Assembly: GCA_025453415.1 (NCBI GenBank) | Contig: JALOQL010000051.1 | Coordinates: 1-7,507 of the forward strand | DNA from: Minisyncoccota bacterium | GTDB taxonomy: Bacteria > Patescibacteriota > Minisyncoccia > Minisyncoccales > UBA5738 | Direction of reading: 5' to 3' | Length of the DNA: 7,507 bases | Shown here: piece by piece, positions 1 through 6,877 of the stretch | Position numbering within the stretch: position 1 is the first letter of the stretch | How the letters are laid out: each line of letters starts with the position of its first letter | Program-made: the position numbers and the translations under genes | The notes under the pieces: model-generated | The model's input: the letters and a program-made list of their open reading frames with translations, nothing else | Told to the model about the DNA's origin: nothing | Databases searched by the model: none

Positions 1-170
1 TGGCCTGGTCGCTGGCGTGGAAAGGCGTGGCGCTTTGGAAGGCCGCGCGCAACAACCAGCTGTACTGGTTCACGGCGTTGATGGTGATCAACACCCTGGG
101 AATCCTGGAGATCGTCTACATCTACGTTTTCGCCCAGAAAAAACCCGAGACCGGCAGCATCGTCAAGTAA
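1..170 (+). CDS. DUF5652-like small membrane protein (3' end only)
   Basis: This is the C-terminal part of a protein whose start lies outside the window. The first complete codon is at position 3 and the stop TAA is at 168-170. The 55 visible residues begin AWSLAWKGVALWKAARNNQ and continue into one hydrophobic segment of about 20 residues (YWFTALMVINTLGILEIVYI), followed by a short polar tail ending in SIVK. The pattern of W-x-x-K-x-x-A-x-W-x-A, then N-x-x-x-Y-W-F, then a membrane helix with N-T-L-G-I-L-E-I matches my memory of DUF5652, a short membrane family common in Patescibacteria. Its function is unknown. It is convergent with the phosphoesterase gene, and an intrinsic terminator starts 11 bp after its stop. 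Confidence 0.72.
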   Translation, partial: AWSLAWKGVALWKAARNNQLYWFTALMVINTLGILEIVYIYVFAQKKPETGSIVK

Positions 171-181
171 ATTTCGCAATC

Positions 182-210
182 AAAAAGCCCCGCGTTTTTG
201 CGGGGTTTTT
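182..210 (+). terminator. Intrinsic terminator of the DUF5652-like gene
   Basis: A stem CCCCGC (188-193) pairs perfectly with GCGGGG (200-205) around a GTTTTT loop. It is followed by five T (206-210) and preceded by five A (182-186). The A and T runs make it nearly symmetric, so it could also stop leftward transcripts coming from the phosphoesterase gene. Confidence 0.85.
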
Positions 211-238
211 CGTTTCTCATATGAAATTAAGTGGAGTT

Positions 239-284
239 AAGTGAGGTCAAACCTCACTAGGTCTAGTGAGGTTTGACCTCACTT
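239..284. repeat. Perfect 22-bp inverted repeat with nested hairpins
   Basis: Arms 239-260 and 263-284 are exact reverse complements, separated by only GT (261-262). Each arm is itself a hairpin: GTGAGGT-CAA-ACCTCAC at 241-257 and GTGAGGT-TTG-ACCTCAC at 266-282. The element can therefore form one long hairpin or a double hairpin/cruciform. A degenerate partial copy of the arm start (AAGTGGAGTT, 230-239) lies just upstream of AAGTGAGGTC (239-248). It begins 3 bp beyond the stop of the leftward phosphoesterase gene. No U-tract follows it on either strand, so it is not a classical intrinsic terminator. It may be a REP/MITE-like palindrome or an mRNA 3'-end stabiliser; this is inference. Confidence 0.85.
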
Positions 285-287
285 GAT

Positions 288-788
288 TTAGAGCTGGTCG
301 GTGATTTTCAGTTCCAATTTTTTGGTGGAGGTGTCGAGAACGGCGAAGGAGGATTTGAATATCAGACCGGCGAGGTTGCCGGGGTTGGCCAGGATGCAAT
401 TTTCGAACTGTTCCATCCAGGGTTTGTGGCTGTGGCCGTAAAAAACAAAATCGAATCTGTTTGTTTTGCAATTTCGTTTCGCTTCTTCGATGAAATGACA
501 GAAGCCGAGGTTCAGGCCGTCCAGCTCGACTTGGCCGAAATCTTCGAAGAGCGCGACTTTGTCGCCCAATTTTTTTGCGCTGCGGCGCACGCTGTCGCGG
601 TAGCACATATTGCCGAATGCGGCATAGATTTTCCCGTCGAAATTTTTCGCCAGGTATCCCAGGGTCTCGCCTTCGGCGATGTCGCCGCAATGGACGACGG
701 CCTCGATGCTGTTGTTGGCGGCATACGCCAGGAATTTTCCCAATCTTGCCAGGTTGTCGTGGGTATCCGAAATGATCGCGATTTTCAT
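288..788 (-). CDS. YfcE/MJ0936-family metallophosphoesterase
   Basis: A 166-residue calcineurin-like phosphodiesterase of the small YfcE/MJ0936 type. These enzymes are two-metal-dependent and hydrolyse phosphodiester model substrates; the natural substrate is usually unknown. The metal-binding motifs are in order: D8-x-H10 in IISDTHDN, G35-D36 in VVHCGDIAE, G60-N61 in AAFGNMC, H99 in GFCHF, and G119-H-S-H122. The final NPGN (136-139) occupies the position of the usual NPGS. No signal peptide is seen, so it is probably cytoplasmic. I chose ATG at 788 because MKIAIISDTHDN is the normal N-terminus of the family. A GTG at 806 would add only six residues and would lie inside a likely -10 element. 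It is divergent from dnaG, and a long palindrome follows its stop. Confidence 0.9.
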   Translation of the reverse strand: MKIAIISDTHDNLARLGKFLAYAANNSIEAVVHCGDIAEGETLGYLAKNFDGKIYAAFGNMCYRDSVRRSAKKLGDKVALFEDFGQVELDGLNLGFCHFIEEAKRNCKTNRFDFVFYGHSHKPWMEQFENCILANPGNLAGLIFKSSFAVLDTSTKKLELKITDQL

Positions 789-796
789 ATGATTGG

Positions 797-805
797 ATTT
801 TACCA
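797..805 (-). promoter_or_regulatory. Extended -10 promoter element of the phosphoesterase gene (leaderless start)
   Basis: Read on the minus strand this is TGGTAAAAT, fitting TGn plus TAAAAT (5/6 to TATAAT). The T that ends the hexamer is 8 nt from the chosen ATG at 788, so transcription would start within about two bases of the start codon and give a leaderless mRNA. No good -35 is visible at 16-18 nt, which is acceptable for an extended -10 promoter. No Shine-Dalgarno sequence precedes the ATG. Confidence 0.4.
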
Positions 806-845
806 CAAGCAGGGAAAAAGTTGTTTTTGGGCGGGTTTGTGCTAG

Positions 846-860
846 GATGGTCTTACCATC
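846..860. repeat. Short palindrome in the divergent intergenic region
   Basis: GATGGT-CTT-ACCATC is a perfect 6-bp inverted repeat with a 3-nt spacer. It lies between the divergent phosphoesterase and dnaG genes, 41 bp upstream of the dnaG -10 candidate. Its size and place would suit a dimeric repressor site, but 6-bp inverted repeats also occur by chance. Confidence 0.3.
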
Positions 861-900
861 GTTTATAGATACTATTTAAAGCGGATATAGCCCATTCAGC

Positions 901-906
901 TATAAT
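901..906 (+). promoter_or_regulatory. Candidate -10 box for dnaG
   Basis: An exact TATAAT lies 21 nt before the ATG at 928, giving a predicted start near 912-914 and a leader of only about 15 nt. No sequence resembling TTGACA is seen at 16-18 nt upstream. That leader has no Shine-Dalgarno sequence. Confidence 0.45.
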
Positions 907-927
907 CCGTCGTCGTTGCCTTGTATT

Positions 928-2727
928 ATGGATGCTTCTCCGATCGAAGAAATCAAGAGCCGTCTGGACGCCGTTGAATTCATTTCGCAATACCTGAAAT
1001 TGCGCAAGACCGGCGCCAATTTTTCCGCGGTTTGCCCGTTCCACGCGGAAAAAAGCGCGTCTTTTTTTGTTTCGCCCACGCGCCAGACCTGGAGATGTTT
1101 CGGTTGCGGCAAGGGTGGCGACATCTTCACGTTCGTGCAGGATATCGAGGGCGTGGAATTCGGTGACGCGTTGCGCATTCTGGCGGCCAAAGCCGGAGTG
1201 GAACTAAAGAAGCAAACCCGCCAGGCGATCGAAATGAAGACTGAGCGCCAACGATTTTATGAGGCGTGCGAACTGGCGGCGCGGTTTTTCGAAAAACAGC
1301 TGGCGTCCAGCGCGCCGGGACGGGAAGTCAAGAAATATCTTTTGGGCCGGGGACTGTCCGAAGAAAGCGTCGTTTCCTGGCGTATCGGCTGGGCGCCCGA
1401 TACCTGGCAAGGGTTGCATGATTTTCTCGGATCGGAAGGTTATACCGACAACGAGATCGTGGGCGCCGGCCTTGCCGGGACCAGCGACCATGGCCGGGTC
1501 TATGACCGGTTCCGCGGCCGGATAATGTTCCCGATCGCTGATTTTAATTCGCAGGTGGTGGGATTCGGCGGCCGGATATTTGGCGAACAAAAAGAAGGCG
1601 AAGCCAAATATTTAAACACTGCCAACACTTTGCTTTACGACAAAAGTCGCGTGCTTTACGGCCTGGACCGCGCCAAGGTGGAGATCAGGAAACTCAATTC
1701 CTGCATTTTGGTGGAAGGATATACCGACGTCATCATGTCGGCGCAGGCCGGCATACAGAACGTGGCGGCCAGCTCGGGCACCGCGCTGACGCCCTACCAG
1801 CTCAAGATTTTAAAGCGTTTCACCGATAACATTATCCTGGGTTATGATATGGACTTGGCGGGCGACACTGCCAACTCGCGCGGCATCGATCTGGCGCTGG
1901 CCGAAGGCTTCAACGTGAGCGTGGCGCGACCCGCGGTCGAGGACATGGATCCGGCCGATGTCATTGCCAAGGACCCGGAAATCTGGCGGCAGGCGGTATC
2001 GGGTGCCAAGACCATAATGGATTTCTATTTCGACCGGGCATTCGCGCGGGACGATACCGGCACGCCCAAGGCGAAAAAAGAGATCGCCGGCCTGCTTTTG
2101 CCGCAGATAAAAAAGATTTCCAATGCCATCGAGCAATCTCATTGGTTGCAAAAGCTCAGCCGGGACTTGCGCATTCGGGAAGAGGACTTGAGGGAAGAGC
2201 TGAAAAAGGTTAAGCTCAACCAATATGCCGTTCCCGGCGGGAACGGCGTTTCGAACGTGTTCGCCCCGGCAATGTCCCGGGAACGCAAGCTGGAGGAAAG
2301 GCTGTTGGTTTTAATTTTAAAATTCCCCACGCGCGTTTCGGACCTCGATGGTCCGGCGCGGTCATTTTTTTCAACGGACGGGCAGGCGGTGATTTCCGTG
2401 ATCGGCAAGGAGCCGCCCGACATTTCGGGGTTCACGCCGGAGCAACGCGATTACTACGATAAGCTCATGATGCTGGCCGATTCCGAGACGGCGTCCGAAA
2501 AGGATGCCGCCAACGAGATCGAATGCCACCTCTTCGGCGACCGCGGCGTCAATGACTGCCTGTTGAAGGGCCAATTGGAATTGATGCAAAATCAGTTGCG
2601 CGCCGCAGAAAACGCGGCCGACCCGCAGAAAGTGGCGGATATCCGCCAAAAGATCGGCGAACTGTTCAAATCGGTGCAGGGCTTGAAGCTCCGGAGAAAC
2701 GGCAAGCAAAACGAACCAAATATTTAA
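928..2727 (+). CDS. dnaG: DNA primase DnaG
   Basis: Bacterial primase that makes RNA primers for replication. The product is 599 residues, a normal length. The N-terminal CHC2 zinc finger is complete: C36, H39, C57 and C60, spaced CX2HX17CX2C. The RNA polymerase core follows, including the basic stretch GRIMFPI and the VGFGGR motif. The TOPRIM domain starts near residue 258, with catalytic E263 in VEGYTD and the acidic pair D307-x-D309 in YDMDLAG. The C-terminal part (about 430-599) is divergent and helical, as expected for the helicase-binding domain. I chose ATG 928 because MDASPIEEIKSRLD aligns with family N-termini; TTG 916 would add four residues. rpoD follows after 41 bp, the usual macromolecular synthesis order, and the two are probably cotranscribed. 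Confidence 0.97.
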   Translation: MDASPIEEIKSRLDAVEFISQYLKLRKTGANFSAVCPFHAEKSASFFVSPTRQTWRCFGCGKGGDIFTFVQDIEGVEFGDALRILAAKAGVELKKQTRQAIEMKTERQRFYEACELAARFFEKQLASSAPGREVKKYLLGRGLSEESVVSWRIGWAPDTWQGLHDFLGSEGYTDNEIVGAGLAGTSDHGRVYDRFRGRIMFPIADFNSQVVGFGGRIFGEQKEGEAKYLNTANTLLYDKSRVLYGLDRAKVEIRKLNSCILVEGYTDVIMSAQAGIQNVAASSGTALTPYQLKILKRFTDNIILGYDMDLAGDTANSRGIDLALAEGFNVSVARPAVEDMDPADVIAKDPEIWRQAVSGAKTIMDFYFDRAFARDDTGTPKAKKEIAGLLLPQIKKISNAIEQSHWLQKLSRDLRIREEDLREELKKVKLNQYAVPGGNGVSNVFAPAMSRERKLEERLLVLILKFPTRVSDLDGPARSFFSTDGQAVISVIGKEPPDISGFTPEQRDYYDKLMMLADSETASEKDAANEIECHLFGDRGVNDCLLKGQLELMQNQLRAAENAADPQKVADIRQKIGELFKSVQGLKLRRNGKQNEPNI

Positions 2728-2768
2728 ACCTTACAAAAATTTCTGCGCAATTTTGAGTAAATAAAGCA

Positions 2769-3968
<1,200 letters not shown>

Positions 3969-3975
3969 AAATCGA

Positions 3976-4023
3976 AAGCTCAAATGTCAAATGACAAATC
4001 AAGCTCAAAATCCAAATGACAAA
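3976..4023 (+). repeat. Imperfect direct repeat in the left end of the cassette
   Basis: Positions 3976-3998 and 4001-4023 read AAGCTCAAA-NNNN-AAATGACAAA. They match at 20 of 23 bases, with TGTC in the first copy and ATCC in the second. The right end of the cassette has related units in reverse orientation. The first 11 codons of the four-helix-bundle ORF are read from these repeats. Confidence 0.7.
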
Positions 4024-4371
4024 AGGAAGTATGACCTTGCCGACAGAACGTCATTATTTGGAAAGAATATAATTGAGTTTGTTTTGTTTTTACCGAAAAG
4101 TCCGGTGAATAATCCGTTGGTCAGTCAAATCGTGCGTTCATCAACGAGCATTGGAGCTAATTATATGGAAGCGGATTGCGCTGAATCGAAAAAAGATTTC
4201 CGTCATAAAATTGCCATTTGCAAGAAGGAAGCTAAAGAAACAACCCACTGGCTGGATATGTTGACGGTTGCAGATTCGGGTAACAAACAAAAATATTCCA
4301 TTTTTCGCCAAGAAGCACATGAGCTTTTGCTGATATTTTCGTCGATTTTAAACAACAGCAAGCAATTATGA
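3991..4371 (+). CDS. Four-helix-bundle protein (23S rRNA intervening-sequence/S23 family)
   Basis: A 126-residue, mostly helical protein of the family known from ORFs in 23S rRNA intervening sequences and from many stand-alone copies. Its biochemical role is not known. Family hallmarks are LFGKNIIEFVLFLPKSP (22-38), RSSTSIGANYMEA (49-61), SKKDFRHKIAICKKEAKET (66-84) followed by HWLDML (86-91), and a last helix from about 103 to 121. Residues 1-11 (MTNQAQNPNDK) are encoded by the flanking repeat, and conserved sequence starts near YDLADRT, so the true start is uncertain. A GGAAG at 4025-4029 precedes an ATG that is out of frame and is not used here. The gene lies inside a 20-bp inverted repeat between rpoD and a kinase gene and is more AT-rich than its neighbours. 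It is not inside an rRNA gene. Confidence 0.88.
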   Translation: MTNQAQNPNDKRKYDLADRTSLFGKNIIEFVLFLPKSPVNNPLVSQIVRSSTSIGANYMEADCAESKKDFRHKIAICKKEAKETTHWLDMLTVADSGNKQKYSIFRQEAHELLLIFSSILNNSKQL

Positions 4372-4416
4372 GTATTTGCATTTCATTTGACATTTGAGCT
4401 TTGACATTTTGACTTT

Positions 4417-4965
4417 ATGCGATACCAAAGCATCATATTTTCGGGGCTGCCCGGCGCGGGCAAGTCAACGCTTGTTGCCAAAATTGCCGAAATCTACAAG
4501 ATGCCGATTTTTTCCGTCGGCGAACTTTGGCGCGCCAAATGGAGGAAGCTCCATCCCGGCGGAGAGGTTTCTTTTGAAGAATATTGGCGCACTACCTCCA
4601 CCGAGGAAAATTTGCAGGTGAATATCGATTACCGGGAAGACGCTTTGAAGAGAAATTTCATCGGCGACAGCCGGTACGCGATCTATATGCGCGATTTACC
4701 GGTTTTACTGGTGTTTCTTTCGGCTGAGTTGGAGGTGCGCGCCCGGCGCGGGTTTGGCCTGGAAAAATACAAAGGCAAGTCGGTTGACGAGATAAAAAAG
4801 ATTCTTTGCCAGCGCGAGGTTGACGAAGTTTCGTTCAGTAAGCGGCTGTACAATTACGACTATCGCGATTCGGCTTACTATCACATTTCGTTGAATACCG
4901 GGATGCTTTCCCAGGAAGAGGAAATCACGATCATCAAGGGTCTGATGCCGCCCGGAATTGTTTAG
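4417..4965 (+). CDS. P-loop nucleotide kinase, cytidylate-kinase-like
   Basis: A 182-residue P-loop NTPase. The Walker A motif GLPGAGKST is at residues 10-18, right after the first strand. The C-terminal region has the pattern seen in (d)CMP-kinase-like proteins: R108-A-R in the arm after strand FLSAELEVRARR, R133-E-V-D-E, R143-x-Y-N-Y, then YRDSAYYHISLNTG (149-162), close to the family's Y-D-x-x-x-N-T ending. It would transfer phosphate from ATP to a nucleoside monophosphate, but the substrate cannot be fixed from sequence, and other small kinases of the AAA_33/AAA_18 type remain possible. The start is 14 bp beyond the right arm of the inverted-repeat cassette and has no Shine-Dalgarno. The CofE-like gene follows in the same direction and may be cotranscribed. 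Confidence 0.75.
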   Translation: MRYQSIIFSGLPGAGKSTLVAKIAEIYKMPIFSVGELWRAKWRKLHPGGEVSFEEYWRTTSTEENLQVNIDYREDALKRNFIGDSRYAIYMRDLPVLLVFLSAELEVRARRGFGLEKYKGKSVDEIKKILCQREVDEVSFSKRLYNYDYRDSAYYHISLNTGMLSQEEEITIIKGLMPPGIV

Positions 4966-5016
4966 CCGGCTGCGTTTTAGTTAATGGCTGCCAGATGTTG
5001 GCTGACGGATAACAAC

Positions 5017-5742
5017 ATGGAAATCTTTCCGATCAAAACGAGGGCGATGCTGCCGCCCAAGGACGATATCTACAATGTTCTCGACGAATTCTGCCCTGCG
5101 CTTCGCGAGGGCGACGTTTTGGTGGTTGCGTCAAAAATCGTCGCGATCCATCAGGGAAGATGCGTTTTGAAGAGCGAAATCAAAGACAAGAACGATTTGA
5201 TAAAGAAAGAAGCGGATATTTTGTTCCCAAGCGAAGAAACCGATGGCGGCGTTGTTATTACGACGATCAAGGGCAATACTTTGGTTCCATTCGCGGGAAT
5301 CGACGAAAGCAACGCGAACGGTTATTATATTTTATGGCCGGAAGATCCGGACGGCGAAGCGGGCAGGATTTGCGAGTACTTGAAGAAAAAATTTTCGCTT
5401 AAGAATTTGGCGCTGATAATCGCCGACAGTTATTGCGTTCCCTTGCGGCGCGGGACCATGGGAATATCGATCGGTTTCTACGGACTGAATCCGGCCAACG
5501 ATTATCGCAAAAAAATTGATATTTTCGGCCGGACTTTGGGAATCACCCGATTTGACGTCGTCGACAGCCTTGCGGCGGCGGGAGTTTCGGTTATGGGCGA
5601 GGGCGACGAACGGCAACCGGTATCGATAATTCGCGGAGCGGATTTCGTGGAATTCCGTTGCGATAAATCGAGCCGGGATTCGGCGATGCCGTTTAAAGAG
5701 GATATTTTTTACCCGCTTTTGGAGAATTTTCGTAAACCGTAA
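5017..5742 (+). CDS. CofE-like protein (coenzyme F420-0:L-glutamate ligase family)
   Basis: A 241-residue protein with the F420_ligase (CofE/FbiB N-terminal) signature. CofE adds gamma-linked glutamate to F420-0 using GTP and divalent metals. Seen here are EGDVLVVASKIVAIHQGR (31-48), FAGIDESNA (92-100), IIADSYCVPLRRGTMGISIG (134-153), NDYRKKIDIFGR (161-172), VVDSLAAAGVSVMGEG (181-196) and PVSIIRGADF (201-210), in family order and at full length. I chose ATG 5017 because MEIFPIKTRAMLPP fits the family N-terminus; ATG 4984 adds 11 residues with no family look. No other F420 gene is in the window, so its real substrate may be something else. It follows the kinase gene after 51 bp and ends at a bidirectional terminator. 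Confidence 0.85.
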   Translation: MEIFPIKTRAMLPPKDDIYNVLDEFCPALREGDVLVVASKIVAIHQGRCVLKSEIKDKNDLIKKEADILFPSEETDGGVVITTIKGNTLVPFAGIDESNANGYYILWPEDPDGEAGRICEYLKKKFSLKNLALIIADSYCVPLRRGTMGISIGFYGLNPANDYRKKIDIFGRTLGITRFDVVDSLAAAGVSVMGEGDERQPVSIIRGADFVEFRCDKSSRDSAMPFKEDIFYPLLENFRKP

Positions 5743-5766
5743 ATTTAAAAAATACCCGTGATACGC

Positions 5767-5792
5767 AAAAACCGCGGTTAGACGCGGTTTTT
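5767..5792. terminator. Bidirectional intrinsic terminator between convergent genes
   Basis: AAAAACCGCG (5767-5776) pairs perfectly with CGCGGTTTTT (5783-5792) around a 6-nt loop (GTTAGA). The A and T runs make it work in both directions. It lies 24 bp after the cofE-like stop and 14 bp beyond the end of the leftward gene. Confidence 0.9.
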
Positions 5793-5806
5793 GGTGCGGA
5801 TGCGGT

Positions 5807-6703
5807 TTAATTTTCGCCGAGGCAATCTTCGATAGTTTGCGGGGGCGCGGCCAATTTGACGCTGCCGTTTTCGGACATTGCCAAGTATCCGCCGCTTTCC
5901 AATTCCGCGTAGTAACAGAAGCTCAAGCCGTTATCGGCGGTATTGTCCAGACCGCGATAGGAATATTTTTTGATGTACGGATCAACGGGGGATTCCGCGG
6001 TTCCGATCGTTTTGGGATAATTATCGGGCGCGCCTTGGCAGTCGCCGGAAGTTACGCTGCAGGTGTAATAGCGGCCGTTGGCGCTATGCCACATTTCTTG
6101 GGCGGAGGCCAGTTCCCGCATGTCGGCCTCGCGTCTCGCGTCCCGCGCTTTTGACCGGGCGCCGCCCATCGATACCAAAACCATCCCGGCAAAAAAACCG
6201 ATAACGGCGACGAAAGCCAGAATAAGGACAATTGCCAGGATCAACATGTCGCTGCCCCATTTCCCGCGCGGTTTTAGTTGGGCTCGGGCAACGAAATATG
6301 CCACCCAGAAACCGAAAGGGACAAAGATCAAAAGACCAAGGGGCCACCAGCCGTTTTTGCCGATGGACGCCATGGCTCGGCCGATCGCGCGGCAGAACCA
6401 ATACAAAAGGGCGGCGCTTAGCGCGAAAAAGACCAAGAGAGCCATCAATACGTTGCCCGTAATCATGGTCGTGCCGATGTATGCCGCGCCGGTAGCAATA
6501 TTGAGCAGTAAAAACTTCCAGAATATCGAACTGTAATTTTCCGTTCCTTGTTTGACCGCGTTGGTCTGTGCCGGAGTTGCCGGAATCGCCGGCGCGGCTT
6601 GTACAGGCGCCGCGGCCACGGTTTGCGCGTTTTGGTTTCCAGCGCACTGGCTGCAAATACCGCTATTACCTTCCATTGGCTTTCCACATTGGGGACAAAA
6701 CAT
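5807..6703 (-). CDS. Zinc-ribbon membrane protein with pilin-like C-terminal domain
   Basis: A 298-residue protein with three parts. Residues 1-24 form a zinc ribbon (C3-P-Q-C6 and C17-S-Q-C20), followed by an Ala/Pro/Gln linker to about 50. Four hydrophobic segments lie near 60-80, 84-104, 119-139 and 152-178. After the last comes GGARSKARDARREADMRELASAQEMWHSANGRYYTC, from about 180 (split here: GGARSKARDARREAD, MRELASAQEMWHSANG). This closely resembles the start of type II secretion/type IV pseudopilin helices in Patescibacteria. Cysteines C215/C222 and C263/C294 lie in the domain that would be outside the cell and could form disulfides. No classical prepilin peptidase site is obvious. The ribbon should be cytoplasmic and the pilin-like domain external. 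The gene appears monocistronic and function is unknown. Confidence 0.8.
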   Translation of the reverse strand: MFCPQCGKPMEGNSGICSQCAGNQNAQTVAAAPVQAAPAIPATPAQTNAVKQGTENYSSIFWKFLLLNIATGAAYIGTTMITGNVLMALLVFFALSAALLYWFCRAIGRAMASIGKNGWWPLGLLIFVPFGFWVAYFVARAQLKPRGKWGSDMLILAIVLILAFVAVIGFFAGMVLVSMGGARSKARDARREADMRELASAQEMWHSANGRYYTCSVTSGDCQGAPDNYPKTIGTAESPVDPYIKKYSYRGLDNTADNGLSFCYYAELESGGYLAMSENGSVKLAAPPQTIEDCLGEN

Positions 6704-6738
6704 GTTTTTTTGTTTGGCTATTGCTTAGCTTTTGTTAA

Positions 6739-6758
6739 CCCGCCCGTTTCCCGGCGGG
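6739..6758 (+). other. GC-rich hairpin with following T-rich run
   Basis: CCCGCC (6739-6744) pairs with GGCGGG (6753-6758) around an 8-nt loop, followed on the plus strand by GCTTTATTTTAT. It looks like a rightward intrinsic terminator, but no plus-strand gene ends nearby, since the gene to its left is on the minus strand. It could stop antisense transcription or, read on the minus strand, be a structured leader of the zinc-ribbon gene. Confidence 0.5.
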
Positions 6759-6768
6759 GCTTTATTTT

Positions 6769-6777
6769 ATGATACCA
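6769..6777 (-). promoter_or_regulatory. Candidate extended -10 element for the zinc-ribbon gene
   Basis: Read on the minus strand this is TGGTATCAT, TGn followed by a 5/6 match to TATAAT. It would give a leader of about 60 nt containing the GC-rich hairpin. No convincing -35 is seen. It resembles the TGGTAAAAT element before the phosphoesterase gene. Confidence 0.3.
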
Positions 6778-6819
6778 TACTTGTTTTTCGGCCGTATAAT
6801 CCCTTATTTTCGGTAATCC

Positions 6820-6848
6820 TTGAAATTTCTTCGGTTTTGGGCTACTAT
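6820..6848 (+). promoter_or_regulatory. Sigma-70 promoter of the tRNA-Asn gene
   Basis: TTGAAA (6820-6825) and TACTAT (6843-6848) are separated by exactly 17 nt, each one base from consensus. Transcription would start near 6855, about 23 nt before the mature tRNA 5' end. A TATAAT at 6795-6800 upstream lacks a -35 partner and is less likely. Confidence 0.65.
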
Positions 6849-6877
6849 TTACTCGTTAGAAAATGGTTCAATTGTAT

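Larger units (their letters stand above)
3975..4402. mobile_element. Candidate four-helix-bundle cassette with 20-bp terminal inverted repeats
   Basis: The left arm 3975-3994 (AAAGCTCAAATGTCAAATGA) and the right arm 4383-4402 are exact reverse complements, 20 of 20. They enclose one ORF, the four-helix-bundle gene, in a 428-bp unit. The unit sits 6 bp after the rpoD stop and 14 bp before the kinase start. It is visibly more AT-rich than dnaG and rpoD. It encodes no transposase, so if mobile it would need help in trans. Bacterial 23S rRNA intervening sequences also carry this protein family and can be bounded by complementary ends. No clear target-site duplication is seen. Mobility is inference; the inverted repeat is seen directly. 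Confidence 0.55.

Noticed and set aside
273..845. A 190-codon open frame on the plus strand opposite the phosphoesterase gene
   Set aside because: It is the antisense of a gene with complete metallophosphoesterase motifs and has no family resemblance. Long antisense frames are common in GC-rich genes.
916..927. TTG start for dnaG, four codons upstream of the ATG
   Set aside because: ATG 928 matches the family N-terminus, and the extra residues MPCI have no family support.
2736..2754. AAAATT/AATTTT inverted repeat between dnaG and rpoD
   Set aside because: It is a 6-bp AT-only stem with a 7-nt loop, too weak to be a terminator and likely chance in an AT-rich spacer.
3971..4023. CRISPR-like repeat block before the four-helix-bundle gene
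   Set aside because: There are only two imperfect units with no spacers, they overlap coding sequence, and no cas genes are nearby.
4984..5016. Upstream ATG for the CofE-like gene
   Set aside because: The 11 added residues do not resemble the family, whereas MEIFPIKTR at 5017 does.
6084..6656. A 190-codon minus-strand frame overlapping the zinc-ribbon gene
   Set aside because: It is an out-of-frame shadow of the zinc-ribbon/pilin-like gene, rich in Arg and Pro with no recognisable domain.
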